Source: Pseudobdellovibrionaceae bacterium
GTDB lineage: Bacteria > Bdellovibrionota > Bdellovibrionia > Bdellovibrionales > JAMPXM01
Length of the DNA stretch: 8,361 nt
Reading direction: 5' to 3'
Assembly: GCA_913776405.1 (NCBI GenBank)
Contig: CAJYOV010000462.1
Span: 1-8,361, forward strand
Every line of letters starts with the position of its first letter. Position 1 is the stretch's first letter. A program made the translations under genes and the position numbers. This document shows positions 1 to 6,986 of the stretch, piece by piece. The notes below the pieces were generated by a model, which worked only from the letters and a program-made list of their open reading frames with translations, was not told the origin of the DNA and searched no databases.

Positions 1-70
1 GTAACTGCATCGAACACACGTGTTGACGCTCTCGCAGCGGTAGACACAATCCTCGCGAAGAAGCTCTTCG

Positions 71-2164
71 TTGCTCCGGCATGGCGAAGAAGTTATCATC
101 GAGGCTCCGACAGGGCGACATCATCTACGCGTTTTCGTCAGTCAGATGCCCGCGATGGATGACCAACCGCGGACCGCGATCATTCTTCTTCAAGACCTAA
201 CGGCTCTCAAAGAATCTGAACGAGAGCTCCGGAAAACTCAGCAGGATCTACAGAGTGCCGTCGAGATCGCGCAAGTGGGTTTTTGGAGCGTCGATCTGGC
301 GACATCCGAACTGACAGTGACTCCGCTGTTTCTAAAGCAGTTCGGACTGAGTGAAGCCGAATTCGGCGGCACCCTCGAAGCGGGCCTAGCAATCATTTAC
401 GACGAGGATCGCGACCGGGTACTTAAAGCCGTCAACGATGCGATTAGAGATGCCGGCGATTATCACATCGAGTATCGAGTTAAGCACAAAGACGGCAATG
501 TTCGATGGATCGAAGCCAAAGGCGCCACTCTCAAAGATAGAAGCGGAAAGTCAGTACGTTTCACGGGAACGACGATCGACATTTCCGAACGGAAGTTTGC
601 CGCAGAGAAACTCGCCAAAGAGCGTTTTCAACTCGATCAAATTTTCAGGGAGTCGCCAGCCGCGATGACAACCTGGATTGGCGAGGAACTCGTCTTTGAG
701 CGCGTAAACCCCAAGTATCAAGAAATTTTTCGCGGTCGAAAGCTCGAAGGCCTACCTCTGCTTGATGCGGTCCCAGAACTCCGCGGCCAAGGCTTTGACG
801 AGCTTCTGCACAAAGTGATGAGAACGGGCGAAGTCTTCACCGGTTCTGAAGTCGTCGCTAAAATTGCAGAACCCGATGGCACGTTGAAAGATCACTACTA
901 CAACTTCAGCTACATCCCTCTTCGCGACGAACGAGGGCGCGCTTACGGCGTCTACGATCATGCCATTGACGTGACTGAAGCCGTCGTCTCGCGAAAAGAA
1001 ATCGAACTGGCTCGCATAGCCGCCGAAGCGGCGAACCAAACAAAGTCACAATTCTTAGCGAACATGAGTCATGAGATTCGCACGCCACTCGGTGCAATCA
1101 TGGGCTTCGCAAGCTTGCTGAAAGACCCGTCTTTGCCGCAAGAGCAACTCAACGGCTTTGTCGATGTCATTGAGCGGAATTCGAGCCAGCTCCTTCGCAT
1201 CATCGACGACATTCTCGACCTCTCAAAGGTTGAAGCGGGCAAACTCTCTGTCGAACACATCGATTTCTCATTGCCAGAACTGCTCTCGGATTTTTCGTCT
1301 TCGATGGGCCTGAAAGCTCGCGAGAAAGGCATCGGCTTCTCATCACGCGCGATCACGCCACTTCCAAAAATCGTAAATTCAGACCCGACTCGGTTGCGCC
1401 AGATTCTCATGAACGTTGTCGGCAACGCCGTGAAATTCACGGACCGCGGCCAGGTTGAGGTCCGGTGCTGTTTCGAGAACGACAGACTGATCTTTGAAAT
1501 TGAAGATACGGGCCGGGGCATCTCGACTGAAGAGGCGACCCATCTGTTTCAACCTTTTTCGCAGGCCGACTCCTCGATCACGCGAAAGTACGGCGGCACA
1601 GGTCTTGGTTTAGTATTGACTCGGAACTTGGCCGAAGCGCTCGGTGGCAAGTTTGAACTCCTTCGCTCGGAGCCTGATAAGGGCAGTGTCTTCCACGTCG
1701 AAATGAAAGTTGAGACTGATCCAAACGTGGAGTTCGTGAAAGGGCTCGGTTTTGAAACGGTACCTCCTAAGAGCGTTGCCGCTACTGGCGAGCTCGCACA
1801 CATGCGCGTTCTCCTCGTCGAAGATTCGCTCGATAACCAAGCTTTGATCTCAATCTATCTCGGTCGATCTGGAGCCAATACGGATATTGCATCCGATGGT
1901 GCTCAAGGTGTTGAAATGGCACTCGCAAAAGATTACGACGTCGTGCTCATGGACGTTCAAATGCCTGTCATGGATGGGCTTACGGCCGTGCGCAAACTGC
2001 GCGGACAAGGTTACAAGGGCCGTGTCTACGCCCTGACAGCGCACGCAATGCGCGAAGAGCGCCTCCGATGTCTCGATGCTGGCTTTGACGACTTCCTTTC
2101 CAAGCCGGTCACTCGAAAAGACTTGATCGCGCTTTTGACTCCTTTGAAAAGGGCTTTAAATTAG
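71..2164 (+). CDS. hybrid sensor histidine kinase, PAS-PAS-PAS-HisKA-HATPase-REC, 5' end uncertain
   Basis: Signal-transducing hybrid kinase: ATP-dependent autophosphorylation on His, then transfer to its own receiver Asp. Residues are counted from a TTG at 71. About 1-57 are the tail of a PAS domain ending in [16 protein letters not shown]. About 60-175 form a PAS_3-type domain ([13 protein letters not shown], then [11 protein letters not shown]), and about 185-310 a third PAS. HisKA carries the phospho-acceptor H334 in [16 protein letters not shown]. HATPase_c has the N box (NVVGNAVKF), G1 (EDTGRGIS), F box ([10 protein letters not shown]) and G2 (GGTGLGL). The C-terminal receiver (about 578-690) shows the E584/D585 acidic pair, phospho-acceptor D628 in [12 protein letters not shown]656 and K678. 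I see no transmembrane segment or Hpt domain, so it is probably cytosolic and passes phosphate to a separate Hpt protein. An in-frame stop at 41-43 cuts the first PAS, so the true start is either upstream through a frameshift or lost. The kinase call is certain; the N-terminus and the stimulus are not. Confidence 0.93.
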   Translation: MLRHGEEVIIEAPTGRHHLRVFVSQMPAMDDQPRTAIILLQDLTALKESERELRKTQQDLQSAVEIAQVGFWSVDLATSELTVTPLFLKQFGLSEAEFGGTLEAGLAIIYDEDRDRVLKAVNDAIRDAGDYHIEYRVKHKDGNVRWIEAKGATLKDRSGKSVRFTGTTIDISERKFAAEKLAKERFQLDQIFRESPAAMTTWIGEELVFERVNPKYQEIFRGRKLEGLPLLDAVPELRGQGFDELLHKVMRTGEVFTGSEVVAKIAEPDGTLKDHYYNFSYIPLRDERGRAYGVYDHAIDVTEAVVSRKEIELARIAAEAANQTKSQFLANMSHEIRTPLGAIMGFASLLKDPSLPQEQLNGFVDVIERNSSQLLRIIDDILDLSKVEAGKLSVEHIDFSLPELLSDFSSSMGLKAREKGIGFSSRAITPLPKIVNSDPTRLRQILMNVVGNAVKFTDRGQVEVRCCFENDRLIFEIEDTGRGISTEEATHLFQPFSQADSSITRKYGGTGLGLVLTRNLAEALGGKFELLRSEPDKGSVFHVEMKVETDPNVEFVKGLGFETVPPKSVAATGELAHMRVLLVEDSLDNQALISIYLGRSGANTDIASDGAQGVEMALAKDYDVVLMDVQMPVMDGLTAVRKLRGQGYKGRVYALTAHAMREERLRCLDAGFDDFLSKPVTRKDLIALLTPLKRALN

Positions 2165-2168
2165 GCAT

Positions 2169-3279
2169 ATGCCTCATACGGTGTCTCTCGCTCTTATTGC
2201 GTCGATGTTCTTTACTACGGGTTGCTCGTCGTTCGGTTCTGCCCCTGACGAAGACCGCTTGAAACGTTACGAAGGTTCAGCACAGTTCAATCAAAAAGAG
2301 CGCGTCTTCCAAAATAGGCGCCCTCGCTATCTCGAAGAGACACAAGCGAAAGCCACAAAGTTCATTTCGTTTTTCTTCAGTCGGCTCTTCGGGCACATCG
2401 ACGATCATCACCCGATAGCGAAGCTACCTGAGGTCAAACCTGACTTCGACGCGTTTATAAAGCCTTCGGACGAATTGAAAGCGATGTGGTTCGGCCACTC
2501 GACCGTTCTTTTGAACTTCGATGGCAAGCTCATTCTGGTCGATCCCATTCTCTCGAACTCGCTTGGGCCCTTCGGCTTCACGGTGAAGCGCTTTCAAGAG
2601 TCGCTGGTCAAACCCGAAGACCTTCCGAAAATCGATTACGTCATCATCACGCACGATCACTACGATCACCTAGATCGAGACACGATGAAAGAGTTCGCGA
2701 AACGCGACACGCAGATCGTAACCTCACTTGGAGTTGGGTCACATCTTGAAAGCTGGGGATCCCAGCAGCGCGCGTGACAGAGCTCGACTGGTGAAGAAAC
2801 TAACTTGGGTTCACTGAAACTGACGTTTACGCCGTCAGCATTTCTCAGGGCGCAGTCTGACCCGCAACAAAACGCTCTGGAGTTCGTTCGTTCTGCAGGG
2901 TCGAGCGCAAAAGATTTTCTTTAGCGCTGATTCAGGCTACGACACTCACTTCCAAACCATCGGTGAGAAGCTTGGGCCCTTCGATGTCGCATTCGTCGAG
3001 AGCGGTCAGTACAACGAGAAGTGGCCGGGCGCTCACCTCTTTCCGCACGAATCCGTTCAAGCCTTTCAGGATCTGAAAGCGAAGCGCTACTTCCCAATCC
3101 ATTGGGGCATGCTGGCGCTCTCGGAGCACCCCTGGTTTGAACCGATCGAAAAGCTCGAAGCTGCTTCTAACGAGAGAAGACTTCAGCTAATCGCGCCGAC
3201 TCTTGGTGAAATCGTGGTGGTCAACGACGCCTATGTCACAAAACCTTGGTGGAAATCGGTACCGCGCGAATCAAAATAG
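2169..3279 (+). pseudogene. MBL-fold metallo-hydrolase lipoprotein (UlaG/NAPE-PLD-like), frame broken by three small indels
   Basis: Member of the metallo-beta-lactamase superfamily, COG2220-like group (UlaG, NAPE-PLD-type hydrolases); the substrate cannot be told. It starts at ATG 2169, 4 nt after the kinase stop, without a good Shine-Dalgarno. A short hydrophobic segment ends in FTTGC (C19), a plausible lipobox with an unusual Thr at -3. The first open part stops at 2777 and holds MWFGHSTVLLNFDGKLILVDP and the metal motif HDHYDH (H162, H164, D166, H167). The rest continues in a different frame to TAG 3277-3279 and holds HFSGRSLT, the third-ligand segment FFSADSGYD and the PIHWGM histidine. 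Homology-guided reading places about 1 nt missing in the G run 2755-2758, 2 nt near 2792-2794 and 2 nt near 2835-2838. Restoring them gives one protein of about 370 residues with all catalytic motifs. A real recent pseudogene and a sequencing error are both possible. Confidence 0.85.
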
Positions 3280-3318
3280 CGCTGGTTTGCCAAGATTTGG
3301 CTACAAAATGCCTCGCAA

Positions 3319-3348
3319 GCTTCCGTCTTGGGAGCGAGCTGTTATTTT
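3319..3348 (+). terminator. possible weak hairpin terminator after the hydrolase gene
   Basis: GCTTCC (3319-3324) can pair with GGGAGC (3330-3335) across a 5-nt loop, giving six pairs including one G-U. After five bases comes the T-rich GTTATTTT (3341-3348). The stem is short and the T tract is displaced and interrupted, so termination would be weak. It may equally be a 5'-leader structure of the hemerythrin gene. The 88-nt gap 3280-3367 shows no clear sigma-70 promoter: TTGCCA at 3287-3292 has no good -10 partner at 16-18 nt. Confidence 0.22.
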
Positions 3349-3357
3349 CGAGCGAGC

Positions 3358-3361
3358 GAGG
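3358..3361 (+). promoter_or_regulatory. ribosome binding site GAGG of the hemerythrin gene
   Basis: GAGG lies 6 nt before ATG 3368. It sits at the end of a small AGCGAGCGAG direct repeat and supports this ATG as the start. Confidence 0.7.
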
Positions 3362-3367
3362 TAAACC

Positions 3368-3916
3368 ATGTCAAAACTCAATTCGATTCAAAATACGGTT
3401 CTTTCATCTGTGCGCTCTATGATAGGCGCTGAACCAGCCGACGTCGTTGCGGCCTTAAAGAATGACCACGATAGCCTTCGGGAGTTCATCGGCACTTTGA
3501 AAGATACGAGCGAAGACATGTCTGTTCGCCGCCGTGCCTACTCTCAGTTCGTGGATTTACTCAAATCTCACAGCGTCGCTGAAGAACAAGCCGTCTACAA
3601 AGAGTCGATGAAGTTCACGGGCCGCGAACTTCACGTAAAGGTCGAAGAAGGTTTCGTTGAGCACCGCGTTTGCGACGATTTGATCGAGCGAATTGAAAGC
3701 GAAACAGACCCACTGATCTGGGGCGCCCACTGCAACGTGCTCGCGGAAATTCTTGAGCATCACTTAAAAGAGGAAGAGGACGATCTCTTCCCGATGATCC
3801 GCGAAAAGGCAACACCTGAACAAAACATGGATATGCTCGTTGAGTTTATGTCGTTGCGCGCAGAGACTCAAAAGATCGTCACAGAGAAAAACTCCGGCGC
3901 ACTCGGCAAGATGTAA
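3368..3916 (+). CDS. hemerythrin HHE-domain protein
   Basis: Predicted four-helix hemerythrin-like protein holding a non-heme di-iron centre. Such proteins bind O2 or NO, store iron or protect against oxidative and nitrosative stress. In this 182-residue protein the usual ligand pattern is complete: H34 (NDHDSL), H68 and E72 (SHSVAEEQ), H99 (VEHRVCDDL), then H132 and E136 in HHLKEEEDDLFP. The last stretch is the family hallmark (H-x3-EE-x2-LFP). About 30 residues precede the first ligand without a signal peptide, and a short helical C-terminal tail follows the domain, so a cytoplasmic location is likely. A GAGG ribosome binding site 6 nt upstream supports the ATG. The gene appears monocistronic, lying 88 nt after the hydrolase remnant and 20 nt from a convergent gene. 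No DNA-binding or signalling domain is fused. Which ligand it handles cannot be read from the sequence. Confidence 0.93.
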   Translation: MSKLNSIQNTVLSSVRSMIGAEPADVVAALKNDHDSLREFIGTLKDTSEDMSVRRRAYSQFVDLLKSHSVAEEQAVYKESMKFTGRELHVKVEEGFVEHRVCDDLIERIESETDPLIWGAHCNVLAEILEHHLKEEEDDLFPMIREKATPEQNMDMLVEFMSLRAETQKIVTEKNSGALGKM

Positions 3917-3936
3917 TCTGGTCGTTTAGCGAGCGG

Positions 3937-5427
3937 TTAAGAATTAGAGCCTGCGCCTGAAGAGGACGCGGGCTTCTTTTTTGAAGGCGCTGAAGTTTTC
4001 GGTGAGCGATTTAACTCTTCAAACTTGAGTGCGGCACCACAGGTCTCAACGTCCCGCGCGGCAGCGTTTAACTTGAAGAGACGCTCTCTAATCACCTGAC
4101 ACTCTTCACAGTGGAGGGTCTTCGCGGTCGCGTTACCTTCACAGAGCTGATTCAGACGACCGGCAAACTCATCCCAAGCTTCACGGACGCCGGCGTGTTC
4201 GCTGTCCAGGATCTGAACTGCCTCAGGATCTTCAGACGATCGAGCTTCGCACGACAATGTCGCGTTCGCTGTCCGATCGACACAGAACGGCGTTTTTCCG
4301 TCAGACTGAACGCCGAACAGAAGCGGATTGCAGAGCACGCCCTTCATGCCGCAAGAGAATGCGGGCGACATCGCTTCGCCTGAGTCACTCCGGCACGAAC
4401 TCGAACCGAAACAGAAGGATCGCGGCGGTTCGCATTTGAACGACCGCTTCACGCCGCCTTCGTAGCCGACAACTGAGCCCGCATAAATGCAATCAGGATT
4501 GGAGTCTGAAACGTATCTTCGGCGAGCGTCTTCGATGGCGTCAGCATCACATGTCACCTGAGCTTTCGGCTCGCACGTTCGTAGTTCTGGCGACCGTACT
4601 TCAGTCACTTCTTCTGAAGACGCGGCGACCGGAGTGCCCGCACCCGTCTCACCGGACGCGGATTCCCAATCGGCTTCACCCGACGGCGTAAGCTGGATGC
4701 GTGCCGACGGCACTGGCGCTTGAGTACGAACACGCGCGGTCTTCGACGAGGGTTTCGATGCGACGACGACCGGTCGGTTCTTTTTAAGCTGTTGTTTCAC
4801 AAGTGGCGGAAGTGGTTTTCCTTGCGCGAACGCTGCACAGCGCGCACGTACCGACATCGCGTATTCAGGCGGAGCTTTATCGATGTATTCGTTATCAGGT
4901 CCTAGCGAAGGACAGTGCTCGATCGGCGATTCCCAAGGGCCCCAAGGCTTTTGCGACGCTTCGGTTTTCCGGTCGCGAGCGCGCTCTTGAGCGACGATTG
5001 CCTCAAATGAAGGCCCTGTTGATTGAAAGTAAGCTTTGAGTCCGGGACCGAGAACTTTCGCTATGAGGCTTGGTCTTGAAACAAAGGGCATGTAGGTCGA
5101 AGCGCGCAAGTTATGCTTCGCTCCTAATGGGAGTCTCGCAAACGAATTTGGTGTGGCGCAAAGGTAAGACCCTTCCGCGTCTTGCTTGATTGGCACCATT
5201 CCTAGAGCACATGGCTTTTTCTGCGCGGCCATCACTGTCTCTGTTCGTTCGCAGCGTGGCCCGTCGCTACTAACTTGGCGCGTACCCGCGGGACACCCCT
5301 TGGAATACACGTCGATGATCTTCTTCTGCTCGTACTGGTTCGTGACGCAGACGTAATTGTTGGTTCGAGTGTCCTGATCTGCTCGTTTTGGCAACTTCCA
5401 TTCTGACGCTCGCTTCAGGTTGCTCAT
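3937..5427 (-). CDS. cysteine-rich protein of unknown function, N-terminus uncertain
   Basis: I do not recognise this family. The 496-residue reading contains 21 cysteines (about 4%), which suggests a disulfide-bonded extracytoplasmic protein. Seven lie in an N-terminal part (27, 45, 59, 73, 90, 172, 197) and fourteen in a C-terminal part (285-463), including C440-x2-C443. Between them (about 215-280) is a Lys/Pro/Ser/Ala-rich linker, and the last 20 residues are a Ser/Lys/Pro/Gly tail. The C-terminal part contains a block GVLCNPLLFG followed by TPFCVD. No signal peptide follows ATG 5427: the start reads MSNLKRASEW, and the first domain-like sequence only begins near residue 24. This start also lies inside the oppositely oriented lipoprotein gene and lacks a Shine-Dalgarno. 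The 5' end is therefore probably truncated, frameshifted or misassigned. Length, amino-acid make-up and absence of stops make the body of the gene credible; codon use resembles that of its neighbours. Confidence 0.72.
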   Translation of the reverse strand: MSNLKRASEWKLPKRADQDTRTNNYVCVTNQYEQKKIIDVYSKGCPAGTRQVSSDGPRCERTETVMAAQKKPCALGMVPIKQDAEGSYLCATPNSFARLPLGAKHNLRASTYMPFVSRPSLIAKVLGPGLKAYFQSTGPSFEAIVAQERARDRKTEASQKPWGPWESPIEHCPSLGPDNEYIDKAPPEYAMSVRARCAAFAQGKPLPPLVKQQLKKNRPVVVASKPSSKTARVRTQAPVPSARIQLTPSGEADWESASGETGAGTPVAASSEEVTEVRSPELRTCEPKAQVTCDADAIEDARRRYVSDSNPDCIYAGSVVGYEGGVKRSFKCEPPRSFCFGSSSCRSDSGEAMSPAFSCGMKGVLCNPLLFGVQSDGKTPFCVDRTANATLSCEARSSEDPEAVQILDSEHAGVREAWDEFAGRLNQLCEGNATAKTLHCEECQVIRERLFKLNAAARDVETCGAALKFEELNRSPKTSAPSKKKPASSSGAGSNS

Positions 5428-5585
5428 CGATGGGTGTAAAGCCCTGGGACCGCGATCTACTAGCGCAACCGGGAATGACGTTCGGTGCGTCGCTTGAATC
5501 TGGATGGGATGATCACATCTATTTCAGCAAAGAAGCCTCAAGTGGGGGCAGCGGCTTTAGCGGTGGAGGTTGCGGATGCAACTAA
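5388..5585 (+). CDS. DUF4266-type small lipoprotein with Gly/Cys tail
   Basis: Tiny envelope lipoprotein of the DUF4266 type, recognised from the conserved core VKPWDRDLLAQPGM, the later DDHIYFSKE and the ending GGGCGCN. Function of the family is not established; it typically sits beside DUF3570 and ApbE genes, as here. Counting from TTG 5388, a hydrophobic stretch leads to the lipobox LASGC with lipid-bearing C12; Ser at +2 favours the outer membrane. The remaining 53 residues form the mature protein. E49-A-S-S-G-G-S55 resembles the ApbE acceptor pattern D-x-x-[ST]-G-A-[ST], and C62-G-C64 could bind metal or form disulfides. The N-terminus is unsatisfactory: from TTG 5388 or even CTG 5379 the signal segment is short and has no Lys or Arg, there is no Shine-Dalgarno, and the frame is closed by TGA 5343-5345. 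The start may be disrupted. Its last 10 nt overlap the next gene. Confidence 0.82.
   Translation: MATSILTLASGCSSMGVKPWDRDLLAQPGMTFGASLESGWDDHIYFSKEASSGGSGFSGGGCGCN
5565..5569 (+). promoter_or_regulatory. ribosome binding site GGAGG of the DUF3570 gene, inside the lipoprotein tail
   Basis: GGAGG lies 6 nt before ATG 5576 and is formed by the Gly codons of the lipoprotein tail. It decides in favour of ATG 5576 over TTG 5570, which would overlap the site's spacer. Confidence 0.75.
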
Positions 5586-6982
5586 CTCCTCAAAAAGCAG
5601 AAAAGAAAACAGAGCCGAAGAAGTCTCTTAAAATCGCACTCAGTGCGGCGACAGCTACGCTCTTAGCGGTTGGATCTTTCGCGCACGCAGAGGAATCGGT
5701 GCCGACCGAGCCGCCAGTTCCGTCTAACGATAGCGCGCAAAAGCCTGCCGTTTGGGATCAGCCCCCTTCGGACTTTTTCTCCAGAACGTACTCAGCTCTC
5801 AAGGGCTGGGCGAAGTTTAACGGCGAAGTCGGTCTTCTTTACTACAAAGAAACGAACCGAGTATCGGCCTTTGAGCCGAGCGTAAATTTAGTCGCAATGT
5901 TTGACGGCGGAAAGACCTGGTCGAATCATCTCACACTCGACAGCTTGACGGGTGCGTCGCCAAACGGCGCTACGCCATCAAGAAATGCTCAAACATTTAC
6001 CGGTCCATCTGGCAACAGCACTTACAGCGCCCCGGCCGGCCAAGTTCCCGTCGATGGGTCTTTTCACGATACGCGTATCGCTTACTCGACGGGTTGGTTT
6101 CAGCCGCTCGGCGAGAAGTATGAGTTTACAGTCGGTGGTGGCGTATCAAGCGAATACGATTACCGCTCCCTCACTCTCAGCAGCACGGTTTCGCGGTATC
6201 TCAATTCAAAAAACACGAAGCTCTCGTTGGGAGCGTCACTTGAGCTCGACGTTTCTGATCCAGTAGGCGGGGCGCCTCAGGGCTTCGATACAATGAACGC
6301 GAAACTCCCGGCAGACAAAGCGCTCGGAAAAACTGTACAAGACTTTTTGATTGGTCTTTCGCAAGTCATGTCACGCAGACTCATCGTCCAGGCGAATTAT
6401 TCAATCGGAAGTTCGCACGGCTACATGACGGACCCGTACAAATTATTGAGCGAAGTTTTGCCAGAAGCGAATGTGAACGCAGGCGATTCGACGGGCGTCT
6501 ACTATTACGAGAAGCGTCCCGATGCGCGCACGAAGAACAGTCTGTATGTTGGTGCAAAATACCATCTGCTTAAGCTCGGTATTTTATCCGGTTCGTACCG
6601 CTATTTTTGGGACAGCTGGCACGTGCATAGCCATACGTTCGGCGTCGATTACGATCTGCCGCTCGGACCGAAATGGCATGCAGGTCTTGACGTTCGATAC
6701 TACCTCCAGTCGAAGGCTGACTTCTATCGCCCGTTTCTCATTCAAGGTGAGGCGCTTCCATCTTACGCCAGTGCGGATTATCGCTTAGGCGACATGGACG
6801 CAATCACTGTGGGCGCGAAAATCGGCAAGAAAATTGGCGAAGGCAAAAACGATTTAACATTCCATCTTCAGTATTATCAGCAAACACCGGATTCTAATCT
6901 CGGAGCCTTCGGTTCACTCGCTCAGTACACGATCGCGCCATCGGTGAAAGCGCTGATTTTGAAGATGATCTTCGGATTCTAA
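5576..6982 (+). CDS. DUF3570 outer-membrane beta-barrel protein
   Basis: Predicted outer-membrane protein of the DUF3570 family; the family has no settled function. The 468-residue protein starts at ATG 5576 behind a strong GGAGG. A long positively charged n-region (KAEKKTEPKKSLK) and hydrophobic core lead to a likely signal peptidase I site at FAHA/EES, about residue 36. After a Pro-rich linker come many short alternating strands rich in Tyr, Trp and Gly (for example GEVGLLYYKETNRV and YEFTVGGGVSSEYDYRS). The family-typical TLDSLTGASPNGA follows the second predicted strand. The chain ends in LKMIFGF, with the terminal aromatic residue expected of a BAM-assembled barrel. It overlaps the small lipoprotein gene by 10 nt and is followed after 4 nt by the FMN transferase gene, so the three products probably work together in the outer membrane and periplasm. 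A pore, an electron conduit or an anchor for the modified lipoprotein are all conceivable. Confidence 0.9.
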   Translation: MQLTPQKAEKKTEPKKSLKIALSAATATLLAVGSFAHAEESVPTEPPVPSNDSAQKPAVWDQPPSDFFSRTYSALKGWAKFNGEVGLLYYKETNRVSAFEPSVNLVAMFDGGKTWSNHLTLDSLTGASPNGATPSRNAQTFTGPSGNSTYSAPAGQVPVDGSFHDTRIAYSTGWFQPLGEKYEFTVGGGVSSEYDYRSLTLSSTVSRYLNSKNTKLSLGASLELDVSDPVGGAPQGFDTMNAKLPADKALGKTVQDFLIGLSQVMSRRLIVQANYSIGSSHGYMTDPYKLLSEVLPEANVNAGDSTGVYYYEKRPDARTKNSLYVGAKYHLLKLGILSGSYRYFWDSWHVHSHTFGVDYDLPLGPKWHAGLDVRYYLQSKADFYRPFLIQGEALPSYASADYRLGDMDAITVGAKIGKKIGEGKNDLTFHLQYYQQTPDSNLGAFGSLAQYTIAPSVKALILKMIFGF

Positions 6983-6986
6983 ACAC

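Noticed and set aside
1069..1521. 150-codon open frame on the - strand inside the kinase gene
   Set aside because: It is antisense to the strongly conserved HisKA/HATPase region; its composition is Ser/Arg-rich shadow translation with no motif.
2486..2749. 87-codon + strand open frame within the hydrolase gene
   Set aside because: Out of frame with the HDHYDH metal motif; Arg/Ser-rich shadow.
3281..3315. Possible sigma-70 promoter before the hemerythrin gene (TTGCCA)
   Set aside because: No -10 hexamer at acceptable spacing; TACAAA lies only about 10 nt downstream.
3917..3936. Bidirectional terminator between the convergent hemerythrin and Cys-rich genes
   Set aside because: The 20-nt gap has no convincing stem with a flanking T tract; the nearby CTTCTTTTTT is coding for the Lys-rich tail of the minus-strand gene.
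4111..4383. 90-codon + strand open frame inside the Cys-rich gene
   Set aside because: Arg-rich antisense translation; the opposite strand reads a long uninterrupted Cys-patterned protein that explains the DNA better.
5952..6266. 104-codon + strand open frame inside the DUF3570 gene
   Set aside because: It overlaps the barrel gene in another frame; the barrel reading has family motifs and a correct C-terminus.
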